From an uncultured Lachnospiraceae bacterium (lineage in GTDB: Bacteria; Bacillota; Clostridia; Lachnospirales; Lachnospiraceae), in NCBI GenBank assembly GCA_910577675.1, contig CAJTOR010000045.1, forward strand, positions 1-30,708: a DNA stretch of 30,708 nt. Direction: 5' to 3'. The notes beneath the pieces are model-generated. The model did not search any database and was not told where the DNA came from. It was given only the letters and a program-made list of their open reading frames with translations. Positions 14,701 through 22,083 of this stretch are shown one piece after another. Positions within the stretch are counted from its first letter, which is position 1. Each line of letters opens with the position of its first letter. The translations under genes were made by a program, and so were the position numbers.

Positions 14701-17336
14701 TTGACACTATGATGCTTTCTCTTCCGGCAGAGCAGCTTTTAGCCGGTGCAGCAGGCAGCACAGTGCAGGAGAGGGCAGTGAAAATGTTAGCTTCCCTGGA
14801 TGCGATGGATGACATGATGTACTTGTTCTACCAGCATAAGGGATTAAATGCAAATGCTGCTGATGAGGTTGACAAGATTCCTAAGGGGCATCTGAATATC
14901 CGTTACCAGAGAATGTTTGCGGGCGCATTTATGTATGCGGCAGGAAACCATATCGGAATCGAGTACGGCTCGGCAGCCGGGCTTACAAGTTGCACTCCGC
15001 CTGAAACGGATGCGAATGGTAAGTGGATTGGTGGCGGACAGTATTTTGGCTGGGGTATTGCCCATGAGATCGGCCATGATATCAACCAGGGAGCTTATGC
15101 GGTTGCGGAGATCACAAACAATTATTTTGCAGTGCTGGCACAGGCGAAGGATAACAATGATTCCGTTCGTTTTAAATATCCAAATGTATACGAGAAGGTA
15201 ACTTCAAACACATTGGGTAAGGCTTCGAACGTATTTACACAGCTCGCTATGTACTGGCAGCTCCATCTTGCTTATGATAAGGGCTACAATTACAAAACTT
15301 ATGCGGATTACAAGGAACAGCTTGCAAACCTTTTCTTTGCGCGTGTGGATACCTATGCGAGAACGCCTGCGAAAGCACCTGCACCAAATAAGGTGGCGCT
15401 TACAATTTCCGGTGGTTCGGATCAGGCATTGATGCGCTTAGCATGCGCGGCAGCAGAAAAGAACCTGCTTGAGTTCTTTAAGCGCTGGGGTATGGTGCCG
15501 GATGCGGATACAATCGCATACGCATCGCAGTTCGCAGAGGAAGAAAGGGCAATCTACTATGCAAATGATGACGCGAGGGTTTATGCTCTTAACGGGGCAG
15601 GTACCAAGATGGGAGAGGCAGGGTCATATAATGCAGTGAGCGATGCGACCACTTCAACCATCAGGAATCAGAATCAGGTTGACTTTACGCTTGCTGCACA
15701 GGGAATTCCGGCGGAAGATATCCTGGGCTTTGAGATTACAAGGTGCATGATTTCCGGCGGGGAGACCCAGAAGCAGACAGTTGGTTTTGCAACGACAGCG
15801 GACAATGCTTCTACAGTTACCTTTACGGATACCATTGCAACCATCAACAACCGCATGGTATGGTATGAGGTTGCTGTGATCGACAAGTATTTGAACCGTT
15901 CTGCGGCAAAGACACTTGAGCCTCTTAAAATTCAACATGACGGAAGTTTAGACAAGAGCTTTTTCACGGTTTCCACCACTGGTCTTACCGTGGAGGGTGA
16001 AACAGAAGATATGAGCGGCACCACATCCGGCGATGCCATCGTTGACACCGAGGATGGGGCAGAAGGCAATGATGCAAAACCAAAGAGCAAAGATTTGTTG
16101 ATCGATAATGAAGTCGATACGGTCTACACTGCAAATGTCAGCGCAAATGCGGAGATTGTACTTGAGTTTAACACCACCGCCGAAGTGGCAGGCTTTAAGT
16201 ACACGGCACCGACTGGGCAGTCACCTGTGGGCAGCTATGTAATCAGCCTGCTTTGTGACGGTGTCTGGAAGGATGTGGCATCGGGTGCATTTGGGGCAGA
16301 ACAGCCACAGACGATACACTTTGCCAACGCCGATAATAAATATGTTGCAACCTATGAGGCTACTGCACTCAAGCTGAAACTTGAGGGCATGGGAAGCACC
16401 GTATCCATCGCTGAACTCGATGTGCTTGGTGTGACCGGCGACAATGTGGATTTCCGGAGAGCGGATGGTGTAGCAGCGATCGGAAGGCTTACAGCGGACT
16501 TCAAGTATGCAGAGGATAATGAGGATGGCACAAAGAATATTATCCCGGCAGGTTCCGTGATCTTTACCGGAAGCTATAAGGGAAATGCGGCTTACAATAC
16601 CGTGATTCTCTATGACCAGGCTGGAAATCCGGTTGTGGTAAAGGATGCGGCAGGGAATGGCAAGTCCAATCAGATCATTCTTGCAGATGTGCCGGATACC
16701 GGAAATATTGCGAATACAAAGGATGGTACATGGATTTACTGGCTTGAGCCGAATGAGGCGAATGAGGCGTATTTAAAAACACTGAAGAAAGTGCGCGTTG
16801 AACTTTACCGTGTAAACAATGCCCTGACCAATGAGGGACAGAGGCTTGTCAGCGACTCACTGTTTGAGGCAGTGCCAGAAACATTGCCGGCTATCACCCT
16901 CGATGGTGGAATAACAACACAGGATGTAGAGGAAGACGCGGAGGAAACCCCATCCGAAGATGAGAACACCCCAACGGGAACGCCATCGGAAGATGAGAAC
17001 ACTCCAACGGGAACGCCATCAGAAGATGAGAACACCCCAACGGGAACGCCATCGGAAGATGAGAACACCCCAACGGGAACGCCATCGGAAGATGAGAACG
17101 CACCAACGGACACCCCATCGATAGATGAAAATGCACCGACGGATACTCCATCCGATGATGTGAATGACCCAACGCAAACACCATCAGAAGATGGGAATGT
17201 ACCGACAGAGGATGAAAATCTGCCTGAAAATTCGGGGGATGTTAATGGAACGGAGGGTTCGACGGAAAATAACGTGAATAACCCACAGGAGCCGTCAGAA
17301 CCCACGGATACCAGCCAAAGCAATCCGCAGGAATAA
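11709..17336 (+). CDS. Secreted dockerin-containing M60-family metallopeptidase
   Basis: This 1875-aa exoprotein probably cleaves glycoproteins such as mucins, as known M60/enhancin-like peptidases do. In order: signal peptide (1-30, AQA cleavage); a beta-sandwich domain (about 55-140); a type I dockerin with two calcium loops, DVDGDGTVGDND at 160 and DLNGDGVVDLVD at 190; a jelly-roll-like region (225-375); two FnIII domains (about 388-475, 480-567); a discoidin-like carbohydrate-binding domain (about 580-745); a linker; an M60 accessory domain (820-940); and the catalytic domain with HEIGHD at 1119-1124 and Glu1134 as likely third zinc ligand. A second discoidin-like module (about 1455-1580) and an acidic 11-residue repeat (from about 1748) follow. 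No sortase or SLH anchor is visible; the dockerin may dock it to a cohesin. The next gene starts 10 nt later. Confidence 0.92.
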   Translation: MRKRTGKKTAVLLAAVLAFQAGFSTSAAQAGSPIGYAPNILYAQDALGEVGRAGSTGQVDVTVTTALVLQKQVDFTVSLGSQMTRTLTLRPDSLETGRVSFEGVAPGDYALTVTAPGFASFTQTVTVGQQGCAINLTTGFLGGVNYTQAKAHPGVLLIGDVDGDGTVGDNDRLVLVDAIDGKRTATSVMDLNGDGVVDLVDLEYFTKSYQENRDTSASPETFVPASVIDVVKDADTNIVSGNIGDVLSGEGAVVLAPKNGGEISSTNPVSLEFDLGSGSDVAVQTDGILINTAGDNLIQSATVKVIDESGNEIKIPVEAGIHFLLEREGVVTERDNAGNIRINLGTQIAVKKVTLTITGMQKSNDLAKISKVEFVNGMDKRIPPPEMDIPERLAAQAGSEQVSLSWSPAKNITGYEVMVKLGDVEETVFTTVNSIDITTFGGKGLKNYTEYTFSVQSVNGTWRSGYCESVKATPKPTKKPDKPDNVKAVGNYQSISVSWKQMKDTVTYNLYYKESTAGSYQKITGLENNSYTIQNLKDLTQYMVYVTGVNEFGESGPSLVASAKTIDLQAPAVPRYHLINMGGAGEKGAHIVSALRRAACTMTASPLDTDTTSAWGTVDNNPLSYYQTAGWDEGGFNYMGQGVGLTYEFDQAYKMDTIGFYCYAGYDYTYAHVRYWGEDGVAHDIAVSRQNRQDAEGRPYSLLKLAQPVMAKKIQIGLGCSVAGDWNIRVAEVYFYHYDELMEEIMSLYQDDLHMVLRPDVTQSTINALRFKINQIDEVSGEYNPDLEVLERELKTAEDILNDVALNAPLKIHSGITTKDVGRGFGGINAWQPLGITAGAGDKITIYVGHSTKKTGDATNLSVVASQYHSEANAIASGAGNLKVGANVIVIPRIGTLAEQENGGSIYIQYSGDPAKDPGEYAVRVSGGVSVPKLDLYQVTENSERLARVTTYIRELENFVGKLEEYHNKLHKTSENSMLNAYVYDKENCILGASDILLDTMMLSLPAEQLLAGAAGSTVQERAVKMLASLDAMDDMMYLFYQHKGLNANAADEVDKIPKGHLNIRYQRMFAGAFMYAAGNHIGIEYGSAAGLTSCTPPETDANGKWIGGGQYFGWGIAHEIGHDINQGAYAVAEITNNYFAVLAQAKDNNDSVRFKYPNVYEKVTSNTLGKASNVFTQLAMYWQLHLAYDKGYNYKTYADYKEQLANLFFARVDTYARTPAKAPAPNKVALTISGGSDQALMRLACAAAEKNLLEFFKRWGMVPDADTIAYASQFAEEERAIYYANDDARVYALNGAGTKMGEAGSYNAVSDATTSTIRNQNQVDFTLAAQGIPAEDILGFEITRCMISGGETQKQTVGFATTADNASTVTFTDTIATINNRMVWYEVAVIDKYLNRSAAKTLEPLKIQHDGSLDKSFFTVSTTGLTVEGETEDMSGTTSGDAIVDTEDGAEGNDAKPKSKDLLIDNEVDTVYTANVSANAEIVLEFNTTAEVAGFKYTAPTGQSPVGSYVISLLCDGVWKDVASGAFGAEQPQTIHFANADNKYVATYEATALKLKLEGMGSTVSIAELDVLGVTGDNVDFRRADGVAAIGRLTADFKYAEDNEDGTKNIIPAGSVIFTGSYKGNAAYNTVILYDQAGNPVVVKDAAGNGKSNQIILADVPDTGNIANTKDGTWIYWLEPNEANEAYLKTLKKVRVELYRVNNALTNEGQRLVSDSLFEAVPETLPAITLDGGITTQDVEEDAEETPSEDENTPTGTPSEDENTPTGTPSEDENTPTGTPSEDENTPTGTPSEDENAPTDTPSIDENAPTDTPSDDVNDPTQTPSEDGNVPTEDENLPENSGDVNGTEGSTENNVNNPQEPSEPTDTSQSNPQE
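16950..17207 (+). repeat. 33-bp coding tandem repeat
   Basis: About eight 33-bp units encode PSEDENTPTGT. The first four have the same peptide and near-identical DNA; the next four drift (PSEDENAPTDT, PSIDENAPTDT, PSDDVNDPTQT, PSEDGNVPT). They form a Pro/Thr/acidic stalk at the C-terminus of the M60 peptidase. Near-identical adjacent units suggest recent copy-number change. Confidence 0.9.
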
Positions 17337-17346
17337 GGAGTAAGAC

Positions 17347-18564
17347 ATGAAGAAGTTAATCGTAAGAGTGATGATTGCATTGGTTGCAATTGCTGCATTA
17401 TTGCCAATCCGTGCATTTGCCGGTGATGATCTGAAATTCCAGCTTTCGGTGGATGGAACAGGGGCAGTCACCCTGGTTTCCTCCAAGGCGGGGGGGGATG
17501 GGGTTTCCTCCATCCAGTTCAGCCTTTCCGTAAGCAGTGGGAATGTGGCGGATGCAGGATTTGAATTTTCCGATGAGGTAACGGGTGTGGCAAAGGTTTG
17601 TGATTTCCGGTATCACAAGGAAACAAGGACCTTGAATGTCTATATTTCCGGAACCAATGCACTGTTTGGAACGGATAAGACACAGTTGGCAGTTGGAAAG
17701 GCAGTCGCTTATGACAGCAACAGCCAGGCGGCTACCGCGACGTTTCGTGCCATGCAGGAAACAGTAGGTTATGTTTACGGGGAGGAATTAAAGAAACCGA
17801 CTCCGACCCCAACCCCGATGCCAACCCCTGGATCTTCCATTCCGTGGAACCCAGGACCGGTATCACCGTCGGACCCGACTCTGACTCCAACACCTACTGT
17901 AACGGCAACCCCAACCCCGACATCCACACCTACCCCGACACCAACGGGACCTAGGATGTATTCGGGAATCAAGCTTTATTATGGGGATGGCGATGTGACT
18001 GGTCAGTATGCTTCCGAGAGGTATGCAGTTGTATGGAATAAGGATGGCTATACGGTGGAATTTAAATCCGTTAACCCAAAGATTGCTACCGTCGGGAAGC
18101 GCAAAGGTCTGGTTACCGCAGTCAGTGTCGGAAAAACCACTGTCAAGGCAACTTTCACGGACAAAGAAACCGGTGAGAAGATTGTCAGAAGCTGTAGGAT
18201 AACGGTAAAGCGCAATGCAGTGGATGCCGGAATCAGCCCAAACAGCGAAAATAAGCTGTTAAACCTTACAGTGGGTGACAGTTTCCAGACAAAAGCTTAC
18301 CGGACGGATTCGGATGGAGTACAATCCTGGAGTGGTCGGGATAAGATAACGGACGGAGTGCGTTTCCTTTCTTCCAATCCGGAAGTATTTACAGTCGGGA
18401 AAACAAAAGGTAAAGTGACCGCTGTGGGCGCGGGCGAAGCAGAACTGACCGTCTGGGCAGTACAGAGCGAATGTGCGGAGTACGGTGAGGATGGTAAAGT
18501 AGTTGAATACCGCGCGACCACAAAACCTAGGAAGTATAAGGTAGTCGTAAAGGAAGCAGAATAA
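17347..18564 (+). CDS. Secreted protein with cohesin-like and two BIG2 domains
   Basis: The 405-aa product has a signal peptide (residues 1-26, AFA cleavage). Residues about 28-145 form a beta-rich domain with features of cohesins and related Ig-like folds: GVSSIQFSLSVSSG, a central TLNVYISGTNALF strand and a final TATFR strand. I call it cohesin-like by pattern only. A Pro-Thr linker (about 152-200) leads to two BIG2 domains (about 202-290 and 295-403) with the SVNPKIATV and SSNPEVFTV motifs. There is no anchor sequence. The AAGGAG ribosome binding site overlaps the stop of the M60 gene, so the two are co-transcribed. The neighbour carries a dockerin, the natural partner of a cohesin. A G8 tract lies in frame at 17490-17497. 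Confidence 0.85.
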   Translation: MKKLIVRVMIALVAIAALLPIRAFAGDDLKFQLSVDGTGAVTLVSSKAGGDGVSSIQFSLSVSSGNVADAGFEFSDEVTGVAKVCDFRYHKETRTLNVYISGTNALFGTDKTQLAVGKAVAYDSNSQAATATFRAMQETVGYVYGEELKKPTPTPTPMPTPGSSIPWNPGPVSPSDPTLTPTPTVTATPTPTSTPTPTPTGPRMYSGIKLYYGDGDVTGQYASERYAVVWNKDGYTVEFKSVNPKIATVGKRKGLVTAVSVGKTTVKATFTDKETGEKIVRSCRITVKRNAVDAGISPNSENKLLNLTVGDSFQTKAYRTDSDGVQSWSGRDKITDGVRFLSSNPEVFTVGKTKGKVTAVGAGEAELTVWAVQSECAEYGEDGKVVEYRATTKPRKYKVVVKEAE

Positions 18565-18593
18565 TAGGTAATTAAGTTTTGTTCTGTTGAGTT

Positions 18594-18635
18594 AAAAAGA
18601 AGGAGGCAATCAAAAGATTGCCTCCTTCTTTTTTT
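18594..18635 (+). terminator. Strong rho-independent terminator of the M60 operon
   Basis: A perfect 18-bp stem (18594-18611 with 18616-18633) around an AAAA loop, containing GAAGGAGGCAATC, ends in a T run. It lies 30 nt after the stop codon. Confidence 0.95.
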
Positions 18636-18739
18636 ATGCCCGGACCCGTGCAGGGAAAGTATGCTGTTCTAAAAATAGGTCGGTAAAATATGGGATAATA
18701 AGATAAGCTTAAATAAAGGAAAAGTGGGGATTTTTGGAA

Positions 18740-18769
18740 AAAGGTAATGAAGTATTACAATGTATTACA
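18740..18769 (+). repeat. Left copy of a perfect 30-bp inverted repeat
   Basis: These 30 bp (AAAAGGTAATGAAG followed by TATTACAATGTATTAC) are the exact reverse complement of 19107-19136. Each arm itself contains a heptamer direct repeat, GTATTAC-AAT-GTATTAC, with a 10-bp period, typical of a protein-binding site on one face of DNA. The arms are 337 bp apart. No target-site duplication is seen outside them. Confidence 0.9.
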
Positions 18770-19106
18770 TGAAAATATTGTAAAAAACATGATGGTTTGT
18801 ACTGTTAACCGTTAGAATTGTATCACAGGATGCCAGGTTTGTCAACAAATTTGGACATTGTTTTTTTGAATGCAAATTCTTTTCGTCTAAAAAAGTCTAT
18901 GATAAACAAGAAATTAACTAAAATATCACAATAAGTTCTATAAAAAAATATATATTCCATGGTATTCGCCGTCAAATCGGTGTCAGGTTTTGGGAGGATG
19001 CGGATGTGCCAGAAAAGGAGTTTTGTAACAAATCCCCTGTTTATTCGCCGTCATTTTATGGTCAGCAATTTCCGGAAAGCCCCTGTTTTCTGGGTTTTCA
19101 GAACTG

Positions 19107-19136
19107 GTAATACATTGTAATACTTCATTACCTTTT
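19107..19136 (-). repeat. Right copy of the 30-bp inverted repeat
   Basis: Exact reverse complement of 18740-18769. This copy overlaps the probable helicase promoter, so a protein bound here would affect transcription of the downstream gene. Confidence 0.9.
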
Positions 19137-19143
19137 ATATAAG
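19115..19143 (+). promoter_or_regulatory. Probable helicase promoter inside the right inverted repeat
   Basis: TTGTAA (19115-19120) and TATAAG (19138-19143) are 17 bp apart. The -35 and most of the spacer lie within the inverted-repeat arm. The mirror position at the left arm lacks a -10 box, so only this side looks like a promoter. Confidence 0.45.
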
Positions 19144-19243
19144 AAATGATATAGGAAATGCCCAGGTGCAGGAAAGTAGTTTTGGAAAAAATGAAACTTT
19201 CCTGATGGGATAGGCATACTCCGGGGCAGGAAAGGAGCCGCCA

Positions 19244-21634
19244 ATGGGAGAAAATATCTTATTTGAACATAACCTTAAGGCTTATCGGGCAGTTGTTTCC
19301 ATGCTTTTAGGAACGGGCAGGGCGGCAGTGGTTCATCCGACTGGGACGGGCAAATCATTCATCGCGTTTCAATTATGTGCGGATAATCCGGATAAGACAG
19401 TTTGCTGGCTGTCCCCATCCTCTTATATATTCCGGACACAGCGGGAAAAATGGAGTAAGGCTGGCGGCATCGAAATGGGAAATATTAAATTTTTTACCTA
19501 TGCAAGACTGATGCGGATGAAGGAAGAAGAGAGCAGGAAAATAAAACCGCAGTACATTGTTCTTGATGAATTCCACCGGTGCGGTGCAGCCCGGTGGGGT
19601 GAAGGGGTTAAGGCGCTGATGCAAATGTATCCGCAGGCAAAGGTGCTTGGGCTGTCCGCTACAAATATCCGGTATCTGGATAACAGGAGGGATATGGCAT
19701 GGGAACTGTTTGGCGGAAATATAGCATCGGAACTGACACTTGGAGCAGCGGTGGCGCTGGGAATCCTGCCGGCACCGAAATATGTGCTTTCAATATATTC
19801 ATATCGTCGCGAATTAGAAAAATATAAGGAAAAAGTGCGCCGGGTAAAGAATCCCAAATTGCGGGATGCAGCGCTAAAAGAAATTGAAGCACTCAGGCGC
19901 GCACTTGAAAGGGCGGATGGGCTGGAAGAAGTTTTTGCAAAGCATATGCTTCCCAATAGGAATGACCATGTGCAGGAAACGGAGAAACCGGAAGTAACTT
20001 TTGGAAAATATATAGTTTTTTGCGCGGACTATCGGCATTTAGAAGAAATGAGGGCATTGGCAGAGAAATGGTTTGTAAAAGTCGATCCGGAACCACATAT
20101 TTATACCGTATACTCCGATGATCCTGAAACATCAGTAGAATTTGATAAGTTTAAGAATGACCGGAGCGCACATTTAAAACTTTTATATTGTATTGATATG
20201 TTAAATGAGGGAATCCATGTGGACGGCGTGGATGGGGTTATTTTGCTGCGCCCGACAGTTTCGCCCGCGGTGTACAAGCAGCAGGTTGGCAGGGCGCTTT
20301 CGGCAGGCGGCGAAAATACCCCGGTTATTTTTGATATTGTAATGAATATAGAAAACCTTTGCAGTGTTGGTGCCATTGAGGAGGAGGAGCGGCGGGCGGT
20401 GCTTCGCTGCCATCAGAATGGTGAAAATGAACCGGCAATAAGAGGGCATTTCAGGGTGGTGGATGAGGTGAAGGATTGCCGCAGGCTGTTCGGGCGGCTT
20501 AATGAGCTTCTTAGCGCCTCGTGGGAAGCAATGTATACCCTGGCGGAAGAATATTATAGGACATATGGGGATCTGCTTGTACCAGCCGCCTATGTTACGC
20601 CGGATGGTTATTCCCTCGGGGCATGGGTTGCCACACAGCGCAAAGTATATTTGGGAAAAACCGCAGGGCGGCTTGATGAAGGACAGATACAGCGCTTAGA
20701 GGGAATTGGCATGTGTTGGGAGGGGACAAGAAAAGCCTCCTGGGATAAAAATTTTTTGCGGGCAGAGAGATATTTTATGGAGCATGGCAGCTTGTCCGTG
20801 CCAGCCGATTATGTTGCGGAGGATGGATGTAAGCTTGGCAGATGGATAAGAAGACAAAAAGAATTGTACCGGAAAATTTTAGCTTCTCCTGATATGGTGG
20901 GGAATATCCCCGATCTTCACCGAGTACGTCTGGAAAAACTTGTACAGATAGGGCTCGATTTAGATGTAAAAGATTCATGGGAGAAGAAGTATGAGCTTGC
21001 GAAAAAATATTATGAGGAACACGGGAACCTGAGGATGCCAGGTGACTATGTGGTAGAAGGAGTCTGGCTTGAGCGTTGGTTAAGGCAGCAGAAAGCAAAA
21101 CTTATGCAGCGGGGGGAGGAAAACAGCGGGGAGCTGACAGAAGAACGCAAAGAAAAGCTGTATTCCATCGGGTTAAGACCGGGGGTTTCTAAGGCGGAAA
21201 TTTCCTGGCGGGAACAGTATGAGGAAGCAGTGAAGTTTTATTTAGAACATGGGAATCTCTCCATTCCAAAGCGCTATCTGGCAGGCGGGGGAAAAAATCT
21301 TGGCATTTGGTTGCAGCATCAGCGGGAGGGGCGCAGAAAAGGAATGCTCGCCGGCTGGCAGGTTACCATGCTTGACGGCATCGGTATGGTGTGGGAATTT
21401 AGCGATGCCTGGGAGAACGGGTATGCACATGCCGAGGAGTATTTTAAGCAGATGGGGGATTTAAAAGTCCCGAATGCCTATGTATGTCCGGATGGATACC
21501 GGCTTGGCAAATGGATTTCAAACCAGCGGTGTGCCTACCGGGGGATTATGAAAAAAGGGCTGACAGCGGGGCAGGTGGAAAGGCTTCTTAAAATTGGGAT
21601 GGTGTGGTGTGTGGGGCAGGGAAAACGGCAATAA
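19244..21634 (+). CDS. SF2 helicase with five C-terminal HA repeats
   Basis: The 796-aa cytoplasmic protein has an N-terminal superfamily 2 helicase core (about 1-400) related to the restriction-enzyme/UvrB-like group: motif I HPTGTGKSF near 31-39, motif II DEFH at 108-111, motif III LSAT, and motif VI QQVGRALS. The C-terminal half consists of five helicase-associated (HA, PF03457-type) repeats starting near residues 426, 499, 578, 654 and 722. Each has the pattern SW..xY..A..YY..HG.L.VP..YV..DG..LG.W...QR and ends in IGM.W. HA repeats are thought to bind nucleic acid; the role of such proteins is not established. The start has an AAAGGAG ribosome binding site. No nuclease, methylase or partner gene is adjacent. 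Confidence 0.9.
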   Translation: MGENILFEHNLKAYRAVVSMLLGTGRAAVVHPTGTGKSFIAFQLCADNPDKTVCWLSPSSYIFRTQREKWSKAGGIEMGNIKFFTYARLMRMKEEESRKIKPQYIVLDEFHRCGAARWGEGVKALMQMYPQAKVLGLSATNIRYLDNRRDMAWELFGGNIASELTLGAAVALGILPAPKYVLSIYSYRRELEKYKEKVRRVKNPKLRDAALKEIEALRRALERADGLEEVFAKHMLPNRNDHVQETEKPEVTFGKYIVFCADYRHLEEMRALAEKWFVKVDPEPHIYTVYSDDPETSVEFDKFKNDRSAHLKLLYCIDMLNEGIHVDGVDGVILLRPTVSPAVYKQQVGRALSAGGENTPVIFDIVMNIENLCSVGAIEEEERRAVLRCHQNGENEPAIRGHFRVVDEVKDCRRLFGRLNELLSASWEAMYTLAEEYYRTYGDLLVPAAYVTPDGYSLGAWVATQRKVYLGKTAGRLDEGQIQRLEGIGMCWEGTRKASWDKNFLRAERYFMEHGSLSVPADYVAEDGCKLGRWIRRQKELYRKILASPDMVGNIPDLHRVRLEKLVQIGLDLDVKDSWEKKYELAKKYYEEHGNLRMPGDYVVEGVWLERWLRQQKAKLMQRGEENSGELTEERKEKLYSIGLRPGVSKAEISWREQYEEAVKFYLEHGNLSIPKRYLAGGGKNLGIWLQHQREGRRKGMLAGWQVTMLDGIGMVWEFSDAWENGYAHAEEYFKQMGDLKVPNAYVCPDGYRLGKWISNQRCAYRGIMKKGLTAGQVERLLKIGMVWCVGQGKRQ

Positions 21635-22083
21635 AATTTGCTAGTTAATCGACTTATATTAAGAAAATTGCGAATTTAATCCATAAAAAGTCCCCGGATT
21701 CAAAGTTGTAAAAAGGAAAGTGGTGGGTAAGGGGCTTCTTTGTGTCAGGTGGAGTATAAGCCCATCTGACAAGCTACGATAATAGTGTAGGGATATGAGG
21801 AAGTAGCAGGTCAGATTCCAAAGTTTATTTATCAACAGAATAAACATTTATTGAAATAGGAAAAGCATTTGGTAGTAAAGAGTAGAAGAAATTAATGAAC
21901 AAAAAGTTATCAAATAAGAATTGTCGCATTGCCGCATTCTGCTTTGGTATCAGTCATATGGTAGCATTCCCATGGGATAGTAATGAAATTGTATTTATAC
22001 AGTTGAAGTACATATCTGATGGGATGGCGGAGCTTATATGTTAAAAATATCAATGAATTAATATGAAGGAAAGGATTAAAAAA
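21635..22083 (+). other. Gene-free boundary before the polysaccharide cluster
   Basis: About 450 bp with no intact gene. A 10-bp hairpin TGTCAGGTGG...CCATCTGACA lies near 21741-21769. The reading frame that follows (EEVAGQIPKFIYQQNKHLLK, around 21793-21855) looks protein-like but has stops before and after and no start, so it may be a decayed gene end. I could not place a convincing promoter for the cluster. Confidence 0.4.

Larger units (their letters stand above)
18636..19243 (+). other. Gene-free region upstream of the helicase
   Basis: About 600 bp with no credible reading frame on either strand. It is AT-rich and holds the 30-bp inverted repeat pair (18740-18769 and 19107-19136), a 12-bp direct repeat TATTCGCCGTCA (18963-18974 and 19042-19053), and a smaller inverted repeat AGGAAAGT...ACTTTCCT just before the helicase. 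I do not recognise a riboswitch, tRNA or transposase remnant. Confidence 0.6.

Noticed and set aside
16950..17207. CRISPR-like array
   Set aside because: The 33-bp units are directly adjacent without unique spacers and keep one coding frame; it is a protein repeat.
16805..17416. 203-codon frame on the minus strand opposite the M60 stalk
   Set aside because: It is the antisense of the 33-bp repeat, giving a repetitive SSDGVPVGVF peptide with no start signals.
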